Position numbers and translations under genes: made by a program
The notes under the pieces: generated by a model
What the model was told of the DNA's origin: nothing
Database searches by the model: none
The model's input: the letters and a program-made list of their open reading frames with translations, nothing else
Shown: positions 39,579 through 49,948 of the stretch, piece by piece
How positions within the stretch are numbered: position 1 is the first letter of the stretch
Layout of the letters: each line of letters opens with the position of its first letter
From: Nocardioides pocheonensis
GTDB taxonomy: Bacteria > Actinomycetota > Actinomycetes > Propionibacteriales > Nocardioidaceae
NCBI RefSeq assembly: GCF_003725535.1
Contig: NZ_RJSF01000048.1
Location: 23,280-87,279, forward strand
Direction of reading: 5' to 3'
DNA length: 64,000 bases

Positions 39579-41717
39579 ATGCCTCAAGATGGACATATGG
39601 ATCGCGCCCCTGCGACCTCGCCGATGCCGCCGCCTGCCCGACGGCTGCTGCGTGTTGCCCTCGGCACGGTGCTCTTCGTGGCATTCGGCTTCCTCGGGCG
39701 CCTCACCGTCATCGACGAGACCTCGCTGAGCCTGATCTGGCCCGCGGCCGGCGTCGCGGCGCTCTGGCTGTCGACCGGCGACCGCCGCACCTGGCCCACC
39801 GACTTCGCAGCCCTGGCGGTCGCGAGCTTCGGGGTGAACGTCGTCACCGGCGCCTCGGTGCCGGCGGGCCTCGGTTTCGCGGCCTCGAACACCCTCCAGG
39901 TCGCGCTCTTCGTGCTCCTCACGCGGCGCTGGACCACTGACGTGTGGGGCCTCGGCGGCCACGTCCCGCTGCACCGGCTGGCCGACCTCGGCAGGCTCGT
40001 GGCCATCTCCGCGCTCGCCTGCCTGGCCGGAGCGCTCACCGGCGCCCTGGCCCTCTGGGCCGCGCACGCCGACTTCGCCCCGATCAGCGTGGCCGTCTGG
40101 TGGGGCCGCAACTCCGTGAGCATGGTCGTGATCACGGTCTTCGGCCTGATCGCCGGGCCTCCGCTCTTCGCCGCCACCGGCGCGAAGGACCTCGCCCGGA
40201 TCCTGTACGACGCCGCGCGCGCCCGCACCCTCGCCCGACTGGTCGAGGCCGAGCTCCTCGTCGCCACCACGGTCGGCCTGTACGCCGCGATCTTCGGCGA
40301 GCGCACGGCGGAGCCGCTGTCGTTCCTCGTGCTGTCCGTGTCGATCTGGGCCGGCCTGCGGTTCACGCCGACGGCGGTCATGGTGCACGGCCTCGCGATC
40401 GGCGCCGCCGGCCTGCTGTTCACGCTCAACGGCCTCGGGCCGCTCGCCGACATCCACTCCCCGCACTACCGCGCCCTGGTGGCGCAGGTGTTCATGGCGA
40501 CGACCGTGCTGACCGGGCTGGCCCTCGCCTTCAGCCGGGTCGAGCGCGACCAGGCGACGCGGCACCTCCGCCAGGCCCGACGCGAGTCCGACGAGCGCAC
40601 TCGCCTGCTCCGCGCGGTCCTGGACTCGATGAACGAGGGCCTCGTGGTGGTCGAGGAGGGCGGCCGGATCGTGCTCACCAACGCCGCCACCCCCATCCTG
40701 CTCGGCATCGAGGACCTGCATCGCAGCCTGCGCCCGGCGGCGACGTACGGGCTGTACCACGCGGACGGCACGCCGCTGTCCGACGACGACCTCCCGGGTC
40801 TGCGGACCCTCGACGGCGAGGCGGTGCCGCCGGCCGACTTCCACCTGCGCGCCGACGCGGTGCCCCAGGGCCGGGTGCTGGAGATCGGTGTGGAGCCGCT
40901 TCCCCAGCTGAACCCCGACGACCGGCCGCTGGCGATGATCAACATCCGCGACGTCACGCTCGACCGCCAGCACCGCGATGCGCTGGCGTCCTTCGCGGGC
41001 GTCGTCGCGCACGACCTGTTCAACCCCCTGACCGTCGTCTCCGGCTGGGCGGAGGCGCTCGAGGAGGAGCTCGCCGACGGAGCCGTCACCGCCGACGTCG
41101 GCATGCCGATGGTCCGGCACCTGCAGGACGCGGCGAACCACATGCGCCACGTGATCGGGGACCTGCTGGCCTACACGGTGGCGCGCGACCAGTCGCTGCG
41201 CCCCGGCCCCGTCGACCTGACCGCCGAGATCCGCGCGCTGGCACGGCTGCGCGAGGAGGGTCCCGAGCCGCCGATCATCTCGGTCGCGCCCGCGATGGAG
41301 GTGTGGGCCGATCCCGTCCTCGCCCGCCAGCTCTTCGACAACCTCCTGGGCAACGCGGTCAAGTACGTCGCGCCGGGAGTGCGCCCGCGCGTCGACGTGC
41401 GCGGCCACCGCGACCACGACTGGCTCGAGGTGCGCGTGACCGACAACGGGATCGGGATCCCCGACGACCAGCGCGACCTGGTCTTCGAGACCTTCCACCG
41501 CGCGCACCGGGACGGCTACCAGGGCACCGGGCTCGGCCTGGCGATCTGCCGCCGGATCGCCGACCGGCACGGCGGCTCGATCCATGCCGAGCAGGGCCCC
41601 GACGGCCTGGGCACCACCTTCGTGGTCAGGCTGCCTGCGAACGCAGCCGGCTACGCCAAGGCGGCCCAGCCTTTGCGCGCCGCTCCGACCCCGTCGCCGG
41701 AGGAGCAGTCGGCCTGA
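39579..41717 (+). CDS. MASE1-PAS sensor histidine kinase (second of a tandem pair)
   Basis: Membrane sensor of 712 aa, a paralogue of the preceding gene. MASE1 helices occupy about residues 20-330 (FLGRLTVIDETSLSLIWPAA), then PAS (VLDSMNEGLVVVEEGGRIVL), HisKA with His478 in VVAHDLFNPLT, and HATPase_c with DNLLGNAVKYV, DNGIGIPDDQRDLVF and GTGLGLAICRRI. AGCGGGG lies before the ATG at 39579; the ATG at 39597 is an alternative. No regulator gene is seen, so both kinases may share one distant response regulator or form heterodimers. It is convergent with the mutase gene, 9 bp away. Confidence 0.88.
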   Translation: MPQDGHMDRAPATSPMPPPARRLLRVALGTVLFVAFGFLGRLTVIDETSLSLIWPAAGVAALWLSTGDRRTWPTDFAALAVASFGVNVVTGASVPAGLGFAASNTLQVALFVLLTRRWTTDVWGLGGHVPLHRLADLGRLVAISALACLAGALTGALALWAAHADFAPISVAVWWGRNSVSMVVITVFGLIAGPPLFAATGAKDLARILYDAARARTLARLVEAELLVATTVGLYAAIFGERTAEPLSFLVLSVSIWAGLRFTPTAVMVHGLAIGAAGLLFTLNGLGPLADIHSPHYRALVAQVFMATTVLTGLALAFSRVERDQATRHLRQARRESDERTRLLRAVLDSMNEGLVVVEEGGRIVLTNAATPILLGIEDLHRSLRPAATYGLYHADGTPLSDDDLPGLRTLDGEAVPPADFHLRADAVPQGRVLEIGVEPLPQLNPDDRPLAMINIRDVTLDRQHRDALASFAGVVAHDLFNPLTVVSGWAEALEEELADGAVTADVGMPMVRHLQDAANHMRHVIGDLLAYTVARDQSLRPGPVDLTAEIRALARLREEGPEPPIISVAPAMEVWADPVLARQLFDNLLGNAVKYVAPGVRPRVDVRGHRDHDWLEVRVTDNGIGIPDDQRDLVFETFHRAHRDGYQGTGLGLAICRRIADRHGGSIHAEQGPDGLGTTFVVRLPANAAGYAKAAQPLRAAPTPSPEEQSA

Positions 41718-41726
41718 GCCTCGGCG

Positions 41727-43427
41727 TCAGAACCGGGCCGGCTCGCGGTACTCGCCCCACTCGGCCCGGAGCACGTCGCAGATCTCCCCGAGCGTGGCCT
41801 CCACACGAGCGGCGTCGAGCATCGCGGGGATCATGTTCTCCTCGGTGCGCGCCACCTCGAGGAGCCGGGCCAGCGCGCGCTCGACCGCCTCGGCGTCACG
41901 CTCCTCCTTGCGCGCCTTCAACGCGCGCACCTGCTCGACCTCGACCTCGTGGGAGACCCGGAGGATCTCCAGCTCGGTGGTGACCGAGTCGGTGTGGACA
42001 TTGACGCCGACGACCTTCTTGTCACCCTTCTCCAGCGCCGTCTGGTACTGGAAGGCGGCCTCCGCGATCTCGGACATGAACCAGCCGTCCTCGATGCCGC
42101 GCAGCAGGCCGCGGGTGATGGGGCCTGCCTCCTTCGACGCAGCTCCACGCCGGGTGGCCTCGGCGAGGCCGTCGACGTCCGCCGAGGTGAGCGAGGACCC
42201 GCCCATCGCGAGGATCTTGTCGAAGATCGCGGTCGCCTCCGCCTCCATCCGGTCGGTCAGCGCCTCGACGTACCAGGAGCCGCCGAGCGGGTCGGCGACG
42301 TTGACCACACCGGTCTCCTCCATGATCACCTGCTGGGTGCGCAGCGCGATCTCCGCGGCCTGCTCGCTGGGCAGGGCGAGGGTCTCGTCGAGGGCGTTGG
42401 TGTGCAGCGAGTTGGTGCTGCCGAGCACGGCCGCGAGCGCCTCGACGGCGGTGCGCACCACGTTGTTGTAGGGCTGCTGCGCGGTCAGCGACACCCCGGC
42501 AGTCTGGGTGTGGAACCGCAGCCACTGCGCCTTCTCGGTCTGCGCGCCGTAGACGTTGCGCATCCACGTCGCCCAGATCCGGCGGGCGGCCCGGAACTTC
42601 GCGATCTCCTCGAAGAAGTCCAGGTGGCTGTCGAAGAAGAAGCTCAGCCCCGGCGCGAAGACGTCGACGTCGAGGCCGCGCGACAGCCCGAGCTCGACGT
42701 ACCCGAAGCCGTCGGCCAACGTGAAGGCGAGCTCCTGCGCGGCCGTCGAGCCGGCCTCGCGGATGTGGTAGCCGGAGACCGAGAGCGGCTTGTACGCCGG
42801 GATGCCCGCGGCGCAGTACTCCATCAGGTCACCGATCAGGCGCAGGTGCGGCTCCGGGCCGAACAGCCACTCCTTCTGCGCGATGTACTCCTTGAAGATG
42901 TCGGTCTGCAGCGTGCCGTTGAGGACGCCGGGGTCGACCCCCTGGCGCTCGGCCGCGACCAGGTACATGCAGAAGATCGGCACCGCGGGCCCGCTGATCG
43001 TCATCGAGGTGGTCACCTCGCCGAGCGGGATCCCGTCGAAGAGCACGTCCATGTCGGCGGCCGAGTCGATCGCGACGCCGCAGTGGCCCACCTCGCCCAG
43101 CGACCTGGGGTCGTCGGAGTCGCGGCCCATCAGCGTGGGCATGTCGAAGGCCACGCTGAGGCCGCCGCCACCGCGGCCGAGGATCATCTTGTAGCGCTCG
43201 TTGGTCTGCCGGGCGTTGCCGAACCCCGCGAACTGACGGATCGTCCAGGTGCGGCCGCGGTTGCCGGACGGGTACAGCCCGCGGGTGAAGGGGTACTCCC
43301 CCGGCCACTCGCCGTCGTCGGTGCCGTACGCCGGCTCGACCTCCGCGCCCGACAAGGTGGTGAAGTCGGCCTCGCGGACCCGCGCTGCGGCGTACCGCTC
43401 CTGCCAGCGCTCGCGTGCGGTGCTCAT
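41727..43427 (-). CDS. Acyl-CoA mutase large subunit (methylmalonyl/isobutyryl-CoA mutase family)
   Basis: Protein of 566 aa containing only the substrate-binding TIM-barrel domain; the B12-binding domain with DxHxxG is absent, so a separate small subunit is required. The fingerprint [30 protein letters not shown] and [15 protein letters not shown] is clear. The active-site His (SGYH) and the Arg of HLRLIG, which in methylmalonyl-CoA mutase binds the substrate carboxyl, are kept. The usual YATMYAFRP loop is changed to YPSGNRGRT, so specificity may differ. TAGTAT ends 7 nt before the ATG at 43427 (leaderless); 43463 in frame lacks signals. No small subunit is encoded in the window; MeaB is. 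Confidence 0.88.
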   Translation of the reverse strand: MSTARERWQERYAAARVREADFTTLSGAEVEPAYGTDDGEWPGEYPFTRGLYPSGNRGRTWTIRQFAGFGNARQTNERYKMILGRGGGGLSVAFDMPTLMGRDSDDPRSLGEVGHCGVAIDSAADMDVLFDGIPLGEVTTSMTISGPAVPIFCMYLVAAERQGVDPGVLNGTLQTDIFKEYIAQKEWLFGPEPHLRLIGDLMEYCAAGIPAYKPLSVSGYHIREAGSTAAQELAFTLADGFGYVELGLSRGLDVDVFAPGLSFFFDSHLDFFEEIAKFRAARRIWATWMRNVYGAQTEKAQWLRFHTQTAGVSLTAQQPYNNVVRTAVEALAAVLGSTNSLHTNALDETLALPSEQAAEIALRTQQVIMEETGVVNVADPLGGSWYVEALTDRMEAEATAIFDKILAMGGSSLTSADVDGLAEATRRGAASKEAGPITRGLLRGIEDGWFMSEIAEAAFQYQTALEKGDKKVVGVNVHTDSVTTELEILRVSHEVEVEQVRALKARKEERDAEAVERALARLLEVARTEENMIPAMLDAARVEATLGEICDVLRAEWGEYREPARF

Positions 43428-43514
43428 GCACTCGATACTAGGACGTCCTAATATCCGGGCCAAGGGAACCGTTCCAGGACGCGTGGCGACGCCGGCAGTC
43501 GAGGTTTCGAGACG

Positions 43515-43557
43515 GTTGAGGCACCCCTCTCTTCGTTCGGGCGTGCCTCACCCTCCT
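43515..43557. repeat. Second locus of the GAGGCACCCCTC repeat
   Basis: GAGGCACCCCTC at 43518-43529 is identical to the core of the repeats at 8954-9026. GAGGCAC (43518-43524) pairs with GTGCCTC (43543-43549), and the outer TTGAGG/CCTCAA-like ends extend the symmetry. It lies between the mutase promoter and the marR terminator. Confidence 0.6.
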
Positions 43558-43561
43558 CAAC

Positions 43562-43606
43562 CTGATTCGCCAGCAAGCCTTCGCAAGTTCAGGCTTGGCG
43601 AATCAG
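43562..43606. terminator. Hairpin overlapping the marR stop codon
   Basis: CTGATTCGCC (43562-43571) pairs with GGCGAATCAG (43597-43606), and AAGCCT (43575-43580) with AGGCTT (43591-43596), a 16-bp stem with one 3-nt bulge. The right arm includes the marR stop codon. It would end marR transcription before the mutase promoter. Confidence 0.6.
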
Positions 43607-44088
43607 AAGTCGCCGGCGGCCTTGCGCACGGGACGCAGCAGCTCCGAGAGCGCCCGCAGGCCGGCCTCGTCGAGGGCGCCGAGACCGAAGTCCGCGCCGA
43701 CCAGGTCGGCCGTCGAGCGCTCGACCAGGTCGCGCCCGGCCGGCGTGATCTCCGCGAGCACGGCGCGCCCGTCGTCGGGGTGCGGGCGGCGCACGACCAG
43801 GCCGGCCTGCTCGAGCCGGTCGACGATCGAGGTCACCGAGGTCGGGTGCACCTGGAGCCGCTCACCCATCTTGCCCAGCGGCAGCGAGCCCCGCGAGGAG
43901 AACGTGAGCAGCACCAGCGCCTCGTAGCGCGCGAAGGTCAGGCCGTGCGGCTTGAGGATCGCGTCGAGGCGTCCGAGCACGAGCTGCTGCACCCGCATCA
44001 GCGACGTGACCGCGTGCATCTGCGGTACGCCGCGCCAGTGCTTCGCCCACTGGGCGGCGGCTTCGTCGATCGGGTCGAAGGGCAGCAC
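43603..44088 (-). CDS. MarR-family transcriptional regulator
   Basis: Protein of 161 aa. The winged HTH spans about residues 55-115 (ALVLLTFSSRGSLPLGKMGE, then HPTSVTSIVDRLEQAGLVVR, and PDDGRAVLAEIT in the wing). TAGATT ends 6 nt before the GTG at 44088, so the mRNA is probably leaderless. It precedes the acyl-CoA mutase gene on the same strand but is separated from it by a hairpin. Control of the mutase or of CoA-thioester metabolism is plausible. Confidence 0.87.
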   Translation of the reverse strand: MLPFDPIDEAAAQWAKHWRGVPQMHAVTSLMRVQQLVLGRLDAILKPHGLTFARYEALVLLTFSSRGSLPLGKMGERLQVHPTSVTSIVDRLEQAGLVVRRPHPDDGRAVLAEITPAGRDLVERSTADLVGADFGLGALDEAGLRALSELLRPVRKAAGDF

Positions 44089-44097
44089 GCGGAGAAT

Positions 44098-44742
44098 CTA
44101 CGGCAGGAGGGCCGCCTCGAGCGTCGAGTGGACCCAGGCGTGGTACCGCGCGTGGTCCCAGCCGAGCTCGTCGACCAGCAGCCGGTGCACGTCGGGACCC
44201 GTGACGGTCCAGACCGTGACGGCCGCCTCCTCCTCGCCGAGACCGGGGCGCAGCGGGCCGTTCGCCCGGAGCCAGCCGACGAACGTGCGCAGGTTCCTGA
44301 GCCGTTCCTCGTGCATCTCGGCGCGCTTGGCGGCGAGCACGGGGTCGACCTCACCTGCCGAGCGGATCACGTCGTCGACGGGGCGCGCGCGACTGGTGCG
44401 CCCGGCGATGTCCTCGGCGAACAGGGCTAGCTGACGCCGCTGGTCGGTCTCCTCGCGCACCTGCCGGGGCTTGTCCTGGTCGAGCACGACCGGGGCGCCG
44501 TACCGACCCGTGACCGCGAAGTTCAGGACCTCCACCACCAGGCCGCGCTTGTTGCCGAACAGCTTGTAGACCAGGTCCTCGCTCACGCCCGCCGCCGCAG
44601 CGACCGAGGCGACCGGGGTGCGGGCGTACCCGTCGGCCAGGAACATCCGGTGCGCCTCGCGCAGGATCGCCTCCCGGTTCGCCCGCGCGCGCTCGGCGCG
44701 CAGCGGTGACCGGTAGGGCCGGCTCTTGACAGGTTCGCTCAT
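44098..44742 (-). CDS. TetR-family transcriptional regulator
   Basis: Protein of 214 aa. The HTH covers about residues 15-62 (REAILREAHRMFLADGYART, then AGVSEDLVYKLFGNKRGLVV). The start at 44742 was chosen because TACAGT ends 7 nt before that ATG (leaderless); the upstream in-frame ATG at 44751 would lie before the transcription start. A perfect palindrome lies 26 bp upstream in the gap shared with the divergent methyltransferase, the probable target. marR follows 9 bp downstream. Confidence 0.87.
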   Translation of the reverse strand: MSEPVKSRPYRSPLRAERARANREAILREAHRMFLADGYARTPVASVAAAAGVSEDLVYKLFGNKRGLVVEVLNFAVTGRYGAPVVLDQDKPRQVREETDQRRQLALFAEDIAGRTSRARPVDDVIRSAGEVDPVLAAKRAEMHEERLRNLRTFVGWLRANGPLRPGLGEEEAAVTVWTVTGPDVHRLLVDELGWDHARYHAWVHSTLEAALLP

Positions 44743-44767
44743 CGGGATCACTGTAGGGCATATTCAT

Positions 44768-44782
44768 TCGGGTATTACCCGA
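44768..44782. promoter_or_regulatory. Probable TetR operator
   Basis: TCGGGTA-T-TACCCGA is a perfect 15-bp palindrome centred at 44775, between the TetR gene and the divergent methyltransferase. Symmetry and position suggest autoregulation and control of both genes. Confidence 0.72.
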
Positions 44783-44803
44783 TCCAATTCAGGAGGCATC
44801 ACC

Positions 44804-45412
44804 ATGTCCGTCGGCTACCAGCTCGCCTACCGCCTCAACGTCACTCCGTGGGAGCGCGCCGGACGTGAGGCGTCGGTCCAGTTCACCGGGTTGCTCGCCC
44901 GCGAGGAGGCCGACCGCACTCCTCCGTGGGGTCGCGCGCTGGACCTCGGCTGCGGCACCGGGAGCCACACCGTCGAGCTCGCGGAGCGGGGCTGGAGCGC
45001 CACCGGCCTCGACGCCGTCGAGCTGGCCGTCGAGCGCGCTCGCCGTCGCCCGGGAGCCGAGACGGCCCGTTTCGTCGTCGGCGACGTGACCCGGCTCGAG
45101 GAGGCGGGGGTCGAGGGCGAGGTCGACTTCTTCCTCGACGTCGGGTGCTTCCACGGGCTCGACGACGACCAGCGGGCCGCGATGGGCCGGGGAGTCACCG
45201 CGCTCGCCGCGCCCGACGCGACGTTGCTGCTGCTCGCGTTCCGACCGAACGGCCGGCCGCTGCTCCCCCGGGGCGCCGGGGAGGCCGACGTCACCCGGGC
45301 ACTGCCGGGCTGGAAGGTCCTCGACGTCACGGCCGCCGACACGAGCGGCATGCCGAAGCCGCTGCGCTCGACCGCGCCGCAGTGGTTCCGGTTGCAGCGC
45401 CTCAGCCGCTGA
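44804..45412 (+). CDS. Class I SAM-dependent methyltransferase
   Basis: Protein of 202 aa. Motif I, ALDLGCGTGSHTVEL, lies near residue 45 and the acidic residue of motif II in TGLDAVE. DVGCFHGLDDDQ follows in the motif IV region, as in thiopurine/small-molecule methyltransferases. CAGGAGGCATC precedes the ATG. Probably repressed by the divergent TetR protein. Its last 11 bp overlap the convergent PH-like gene. Confidence 0.85.
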   Translation: MSVGYQLAYRLNVTPWERAGREASVQFTGLLAREEADRTPPWGRALDLGCGTGSHTVELAERGWSATGLDAVELAVERARRRPGAETARFVVGDVTRLEEAGVEGEVDFFLDVGCFHGLDDDQRAAMGRGVTALAAPDATLLLLAFRPNGRPLLPRGAGEADVTRALPGWKVLDVTAADTSGMPKPLRSTAPQWFRLQRLSR

Positions 45413-45932
45413 GCCGGGGCGCGCCGCGCAGCCCGGCCCGCTGGACGACCCGCTGGATGGCCAGGTCGCGCGCGTCGGGGCTGCCCACGAAGCGGATGTC
45501 GCGCAGGCCCTGGTCCTGCGCCGCGGACTCGAAGGTGAAGTGCCCGTAGCCCAGCAGCCGCCCGGTCATCGGCTTCACCACGGTGATGTCGAGGATCCGG
45601 CCGAGCGGCATCGTCGCCAGCGACCGGGCGAGGACGCCCTTGACCCGGAACACCCGCATGTTCGTGATCACGAAGCGGTCCATGTTCGCCGCCAGCGCGC
45701 GCCAGCCGGCCCAGCTGAGCAGGCCCAGCCCGATCACGAGCGGCAGCCAGGCCACCGACACCGACGAGACCAGGAACAGCCCGAGGAACCCGACCCCGAC
45801 CACGGCGATCAGCGCCGGCACGACGTACACGACCCAGTGCTTGCACACCTCGTCGACGATCACCTCGCCCTCGTCGCGCAGCAGGTGCCGCCCGATCTGG
45901 GGATCGACCAGGAACCGCGGCAGCCAGGCCAT
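45402..45932 (-). CDS. Membrane protein with bacterial PH-like domain
   Basis: Protein of 176 aa. Two membrane helices (VVYVVPALIAVVGVGFLGLF and AWLPLVIGLGLLSW) precede a bPH2-type domain (DRFVITNMRVFRVKGVLARS, then MPLGRILDITVVKP). The family is widespread in actinobacteria with no proven function; the fold suggests membrane association. GGTCGCCCC precedes the ATG. It lies 14 bp after a 59-aa membrane protein gene on the same strand. Confidence 0.83.
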   Translation of the reverse strand: MAWLPRFLVDPQIGRHLLRDEGEVIVDEVCKHWVVYVVPALIAVVGVGFLGLFLVSSVSVAWLPLVIGLGLLSWAGWRALAANMDRFVITNMRVFRVKGVLARSLATMPLGRILDITVVKPMTGRLLGYGHFTFESAAQDQGLRDIRFVGSPDARDLAIQRVVQRAGLRGAPRLSG

Positions 45933-45946
45933 GGGGCGACCGCCGG

Positions 45947-46126
45947 TCAGGACTTGAAGGAGTTGATGAAGTCGATGAGGGCGGCGAACAGCGTGGTCAG
46001 CGCCTGCCAGAGCGCGCCGGCGCCGTCCTTGGTCGTCTGCGCGAGGCCGCTGGGATCGGTGAACATGTAGAACCCGATGAACACCACGACGAGCACGGCC
46101 ATGCCCTTCTTGAGGACGCCTGTCAT
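45947..46126 (-). CDS. Small single-pass membrane protein
   Basis: Protein of 59 aa: MTGVLKKGMAVLVVVFIGFY, then a short loop (MFTDPSGLAQTTKDG) and an amphipathic C-terminal helix (ALWQALTTLFAALIDF). The gene has a good ATG, and GGAGCTGACG lies upstream. It sits 14 bp before the PH-like gene, so the two are likely cotranscribed and may act together at the membrane. Function unknown. It is too short for usual ORF cut-offs. Confidence 0.72.
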   Translation of the reverse strand: MTGVLKKGMAVLVVVFIGFYMFTDPSGLAQTTKDGAGALWQALTTLFAALIDFINSFKS

Positions 46127-46260
46127 CGTCAGCTCCGATCGTCGTCTGCCGTGCGGCCGAGAGCAGGGGGAAGCGCGCGCACGTCGAGCACCTTTCTACC
46201 AACGATCGAGGTGCCCGCCACGGAGGCGCGCCCGGCGGGTCGCCCGCTCCGCCGCGAGGC

Positions 46261-46746
46261 TCAGGCGCGCCGGATCGCCTCGAAGAACGCCGCCATCTCG
46301 GGGCCGATCCGGGCGAGCTCGACGTACGGCGCACCGGCGGACGACCCGTCGACGTAGGCGAACTCCATCGCACCGTCCATCATCGAGCCGGCCTGCACGA
46401 CCTGCAGCCCGGACGCCTCGGCGCGGCTCCGGGCCGCGGCCAGGTCGTCGACCTCGAAGCAGACGTGGTGCAGGCCCGGGCGGTTCTCGGCGAGGAAGTC
46501 GGTGTAGATCGACTCCCCGGAGACCGGCTGGATCAGCTCGAGCTGGAGGTCGCCGAGGTAGGCGAGCGAGACGTGCACGGTGAAGTCGGCCGGCTCCCCG
46601 CGGTAGGTGCAGTGCTCCGGGCCGAAGCGCACGTCGGGGATGCGCGTCCACGCCCCGCTGCCGAACTGCTCGCGCAGCAGCGTCTCGGTCGCCTCGAGGT
46701 CGTCGGTCACCCAGGCGACCTGCGTGATCGGTCCGGACGCGATCAT
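46261..46746 (-). CDS. VOC-family protein, methylmalonyl-CoA epimerase-like
   Basis: Protein of 161 aa with two VOC modules: ITQVAWVTDDLEATETLL at the start and GLHHVCFEVDDLAAARSRAE in the second half, ending YVELARIG. The usual epimerase first ligand His is replaced by Gln/Ala context (ITQVAW), so catalysis as a standard epimerase is doubtful. Its ATG overlaps the stop of the SDR gene by 4 bp, placing it last in the thiolase-meaB-SDR operon. Confidence 0.8.
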   Translation of the reverse strand: MIASGPITQVAWVTDDLEATETLLREQFGSGAWTRIPDVRFGPEHCTYRGEPADFTVHVSLAYLGDLQLELIQPVSGESIYTDFLAENRPGLHHVCFEVDDLAAARSRAEASGLQVVQAGSMMDGAMEFAYVDGSSAGAPYVELARIGPEMAAFFEAIRRA

Positions 46747-47633
46747 CGCGTCTCGGTCAGCCAGGCGTCGGTCCGCTCCCAGAGCTGCTGTGCCGCCACG
46801 ACGTCAAGCGCGTCGACGGACGGCTCCGCCGGGGCGCAGTCGCGGAAGTAGCCGTGGCGCACGTCCGGGTCGGCGACGCAGTGCAGGGTGGTCTGGGCAC
46901 CCTGCTCCGGGGTGAGCAGGATCCTGCGCTCGAGCGGCGCGGCGAGTGCGCGGAGCCGCCCGAGCACCGGGCTGGTCTCCAGCCCGTGGTCGGCGATGTG
47001 GGTGAAGACGGAGCCCGGATGCACCGAGCACGCCCGCAGGCCCCGGTCGCCGTGCCGCCGGTACAGCTCGGCGGCGTCGTGGACGAGTGCCAGCTTCGAG
47101 GTGCCGTACGCCGCCCATGAGTCGTAGGGCTCGACGCCGTCGTGGAGGGCGACGTTCGACCCGCGCCGGTGCAGCTTCGAGACGACGTGCACGACGCGCG
47201 CCTCGCCGCCGTCGTCGGCCCGCGCGAGCAGGGCGGGCAGCAGCAAGCGCGTGAGCTGGACGGTGCCGAGGTAGTTCGTGCGCCAGTGGATCTCGTGGCC
47301 GTCCACCAGCGGGGGCTCGGTCCAGGTCGAGCGCAGGTCGAGGTGGATTCCGGCGTTGTTGACCAGGGTGTCGAGGCGGCCGTCGTACCGGTCGAGGAGC
47401 CAGGCCGCAAAGGCGTCCACCGAGTCGCGGTCGGCAAGGTCGAGCGGGTGCCAGGCGACGGCGTCGCCGAGGGGGGCCGGTACCGGTGCCGACCGGGTGG
47501 TCACCACGACCTCGGCGCCCCAGTCGGCCAGGATCCTGGCGGTCGCGAGCCCGATCGAGCCGCGCCCGGCGCCGGTGACCACGACGGTCCGGCCGGTCAG
47601 GTCGCGCGGGGTCGCGACGGCGGCTCTGGGCAC
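46743..47633 (-). CDS. Short-chain dehydrogenase/reductase
   Basis: Protein of 296 aa. TGxxxGIG variant VVVTGAGRGSIGLATARILA binds the nucleotide, NNAG is seen in TLVNNAGIHLDL, and the catalytic YxxxK is YGTSKLAL near residue 180. It resembles retinol-dehydrogenase-type SDRs. The GTG start lies 2 bp after the meaB stop, so translation is coupled. The substrate is unknown; the operon context suggests an acyl-CoA-linked or lipid alcohol. Confidence 0.85.
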   Translation of the reverse strand: MPRAAVATPRDLTGRTVVVTGAGRGSIGLATARILADWGAEVVVTTRSAPVPAPLGDAVAWHPLDLADRDSVDAFAAWLLDRYDGRLDTLVNNAGIHLDLRSTWTEPPLVDGHEIHWRTNYLGTVQLTRLLLPALLARADDGGEARVVHVVSKLHRRGSNVALHDGVEPYDSWAAYGTSKLALVHDAAELYRRHGDRGLRACSVHPGSVFTHIADHGLETSPVLGRLRALAAPLERRILLTPEQGAQTTLHCVADPDVRHGYFRDCAPAEPSVDALDVVAAQQLWERTDAWLTETR

Positions 47634-47635
47634 GG

Positions 47636-48618
47636 TCAGTCCCCGATGCCCGCGAGCAGCTCGTCGGCGGCGGCGTACGGGTCGGTCCGGCCGGCGACCA
47701 CCTGCTCGGCCAGGTCGTCCAGCTCGGTGCGGGCGTGCACGTCGCCCCACCGCTCGCGCAGCGAGGTCACGGCGATCGCCTCGATCTCCTCGCGCGCGCG
47801 GCGCAGGCGACGGGCCTCGAGCTGGCCGGACGAGCGCAGGTGCGCAAGGTGCGCGTCGAGGGCGGCGATCACGTCGTCGACTCCCTCGCCGGTCATCGCG
47901 ACGGTCTTGACGATCTCGGGCTTCCAGGCGCCCTCCGGCCGCTCGGCCAGGGACAGCATCGAGCGCAGCTCGCGGCGGACCTGGTCGGCGCCGTCGCGGT
48001 CGGCCTTGTTGATCACGTAGACGTCGCCGATCTCGAGGATCCCGGCCTTGGCCGCCTGGATCCCGTCGCCCATGCCGGGCGCGAGGAGGACCAGCGTCGT
48101 GTCGGCCATCGAGGCGATCTCGACCTCGCTCTGCCCGACCCCGACGGTCTCGACGAGGATCACGTCGCAACCGGCCGCGTCGAGCACGCGCAGCGCCTGG
48201 GGCGCGGCCCAGGACAGGCCGCCGAGGTGGCCGCGCGAGGCCATCGACCGGATGTAGACCTCGGGGTCGAGGGCGTGGTCCTGCATCCGGATGCGGTCAC
48301 CGAGGAGCGCACCACCGGAGAACGGCGAGGACGGGTCGACCGCCAGCACGCCGACGCGCTTGCCCTGCTTGCGCAGCGCCCCGACGAGCGCGTTCGTCGA
48401 GGTGGACTTCCCGACCCCGGGCGAGCCGGTGATCCCCACGATGTGGGCGCCGCCGTCGGTGCGCTCCGCGGCGGCCTTGCCGAGCCCGGCCATCACCTCG
48501 CGCAGCAGCGGCGAGGCGTCCTCCACCAGGGAGATCAGCCGGGCGACGGAACGGGCGTCCCCGGCCCTGGCCTTCTCGACCAGTCCGGGGACGTCCGCAG
48601 TCGACCTACGGCGAGTGC

Positions 48619-48622
<4 letters not shown>
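47636..48622 (-). CDS. meaB: MeaB, GTPase chaperone of B12-dependent acyl-CoA mutase
   Basis: Protein of 328 aa of the SIMIBI class. The P-loop is [17 protein letters not shown], with [20 protein letters not shown] and the G3-like [10 protein letters not shown], then NKAD for base recognition. MeaB protects and reloads methylmalonyl-CoA mutase-type enzymes with adenosylcobalamin. The TTG at 48622 overlaps the thiolase stop (TTGA) and gives the usual length; the longer in-frame ORF has an Arg-rich lead with no ribosome site. Partner: the mutase large subunit at 41727, 4 kb away. Confidence 0.9.
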
Positions 48623-49806
<1,184 letters not shown>

Positions 49807-49948
49807 GGGGCTCCTCCTGGAAGTTAGCGGTGAGTCACCACGACAGTACCCAGCATCGCGGCGCTCGGGGAGGGGTCTCATCGCCCCGGAAGTGTCGCCG
49901 TCGTCACACCCCGTTGAGGCCCCGACCGGTGTGCACGAGGATGAGCCC

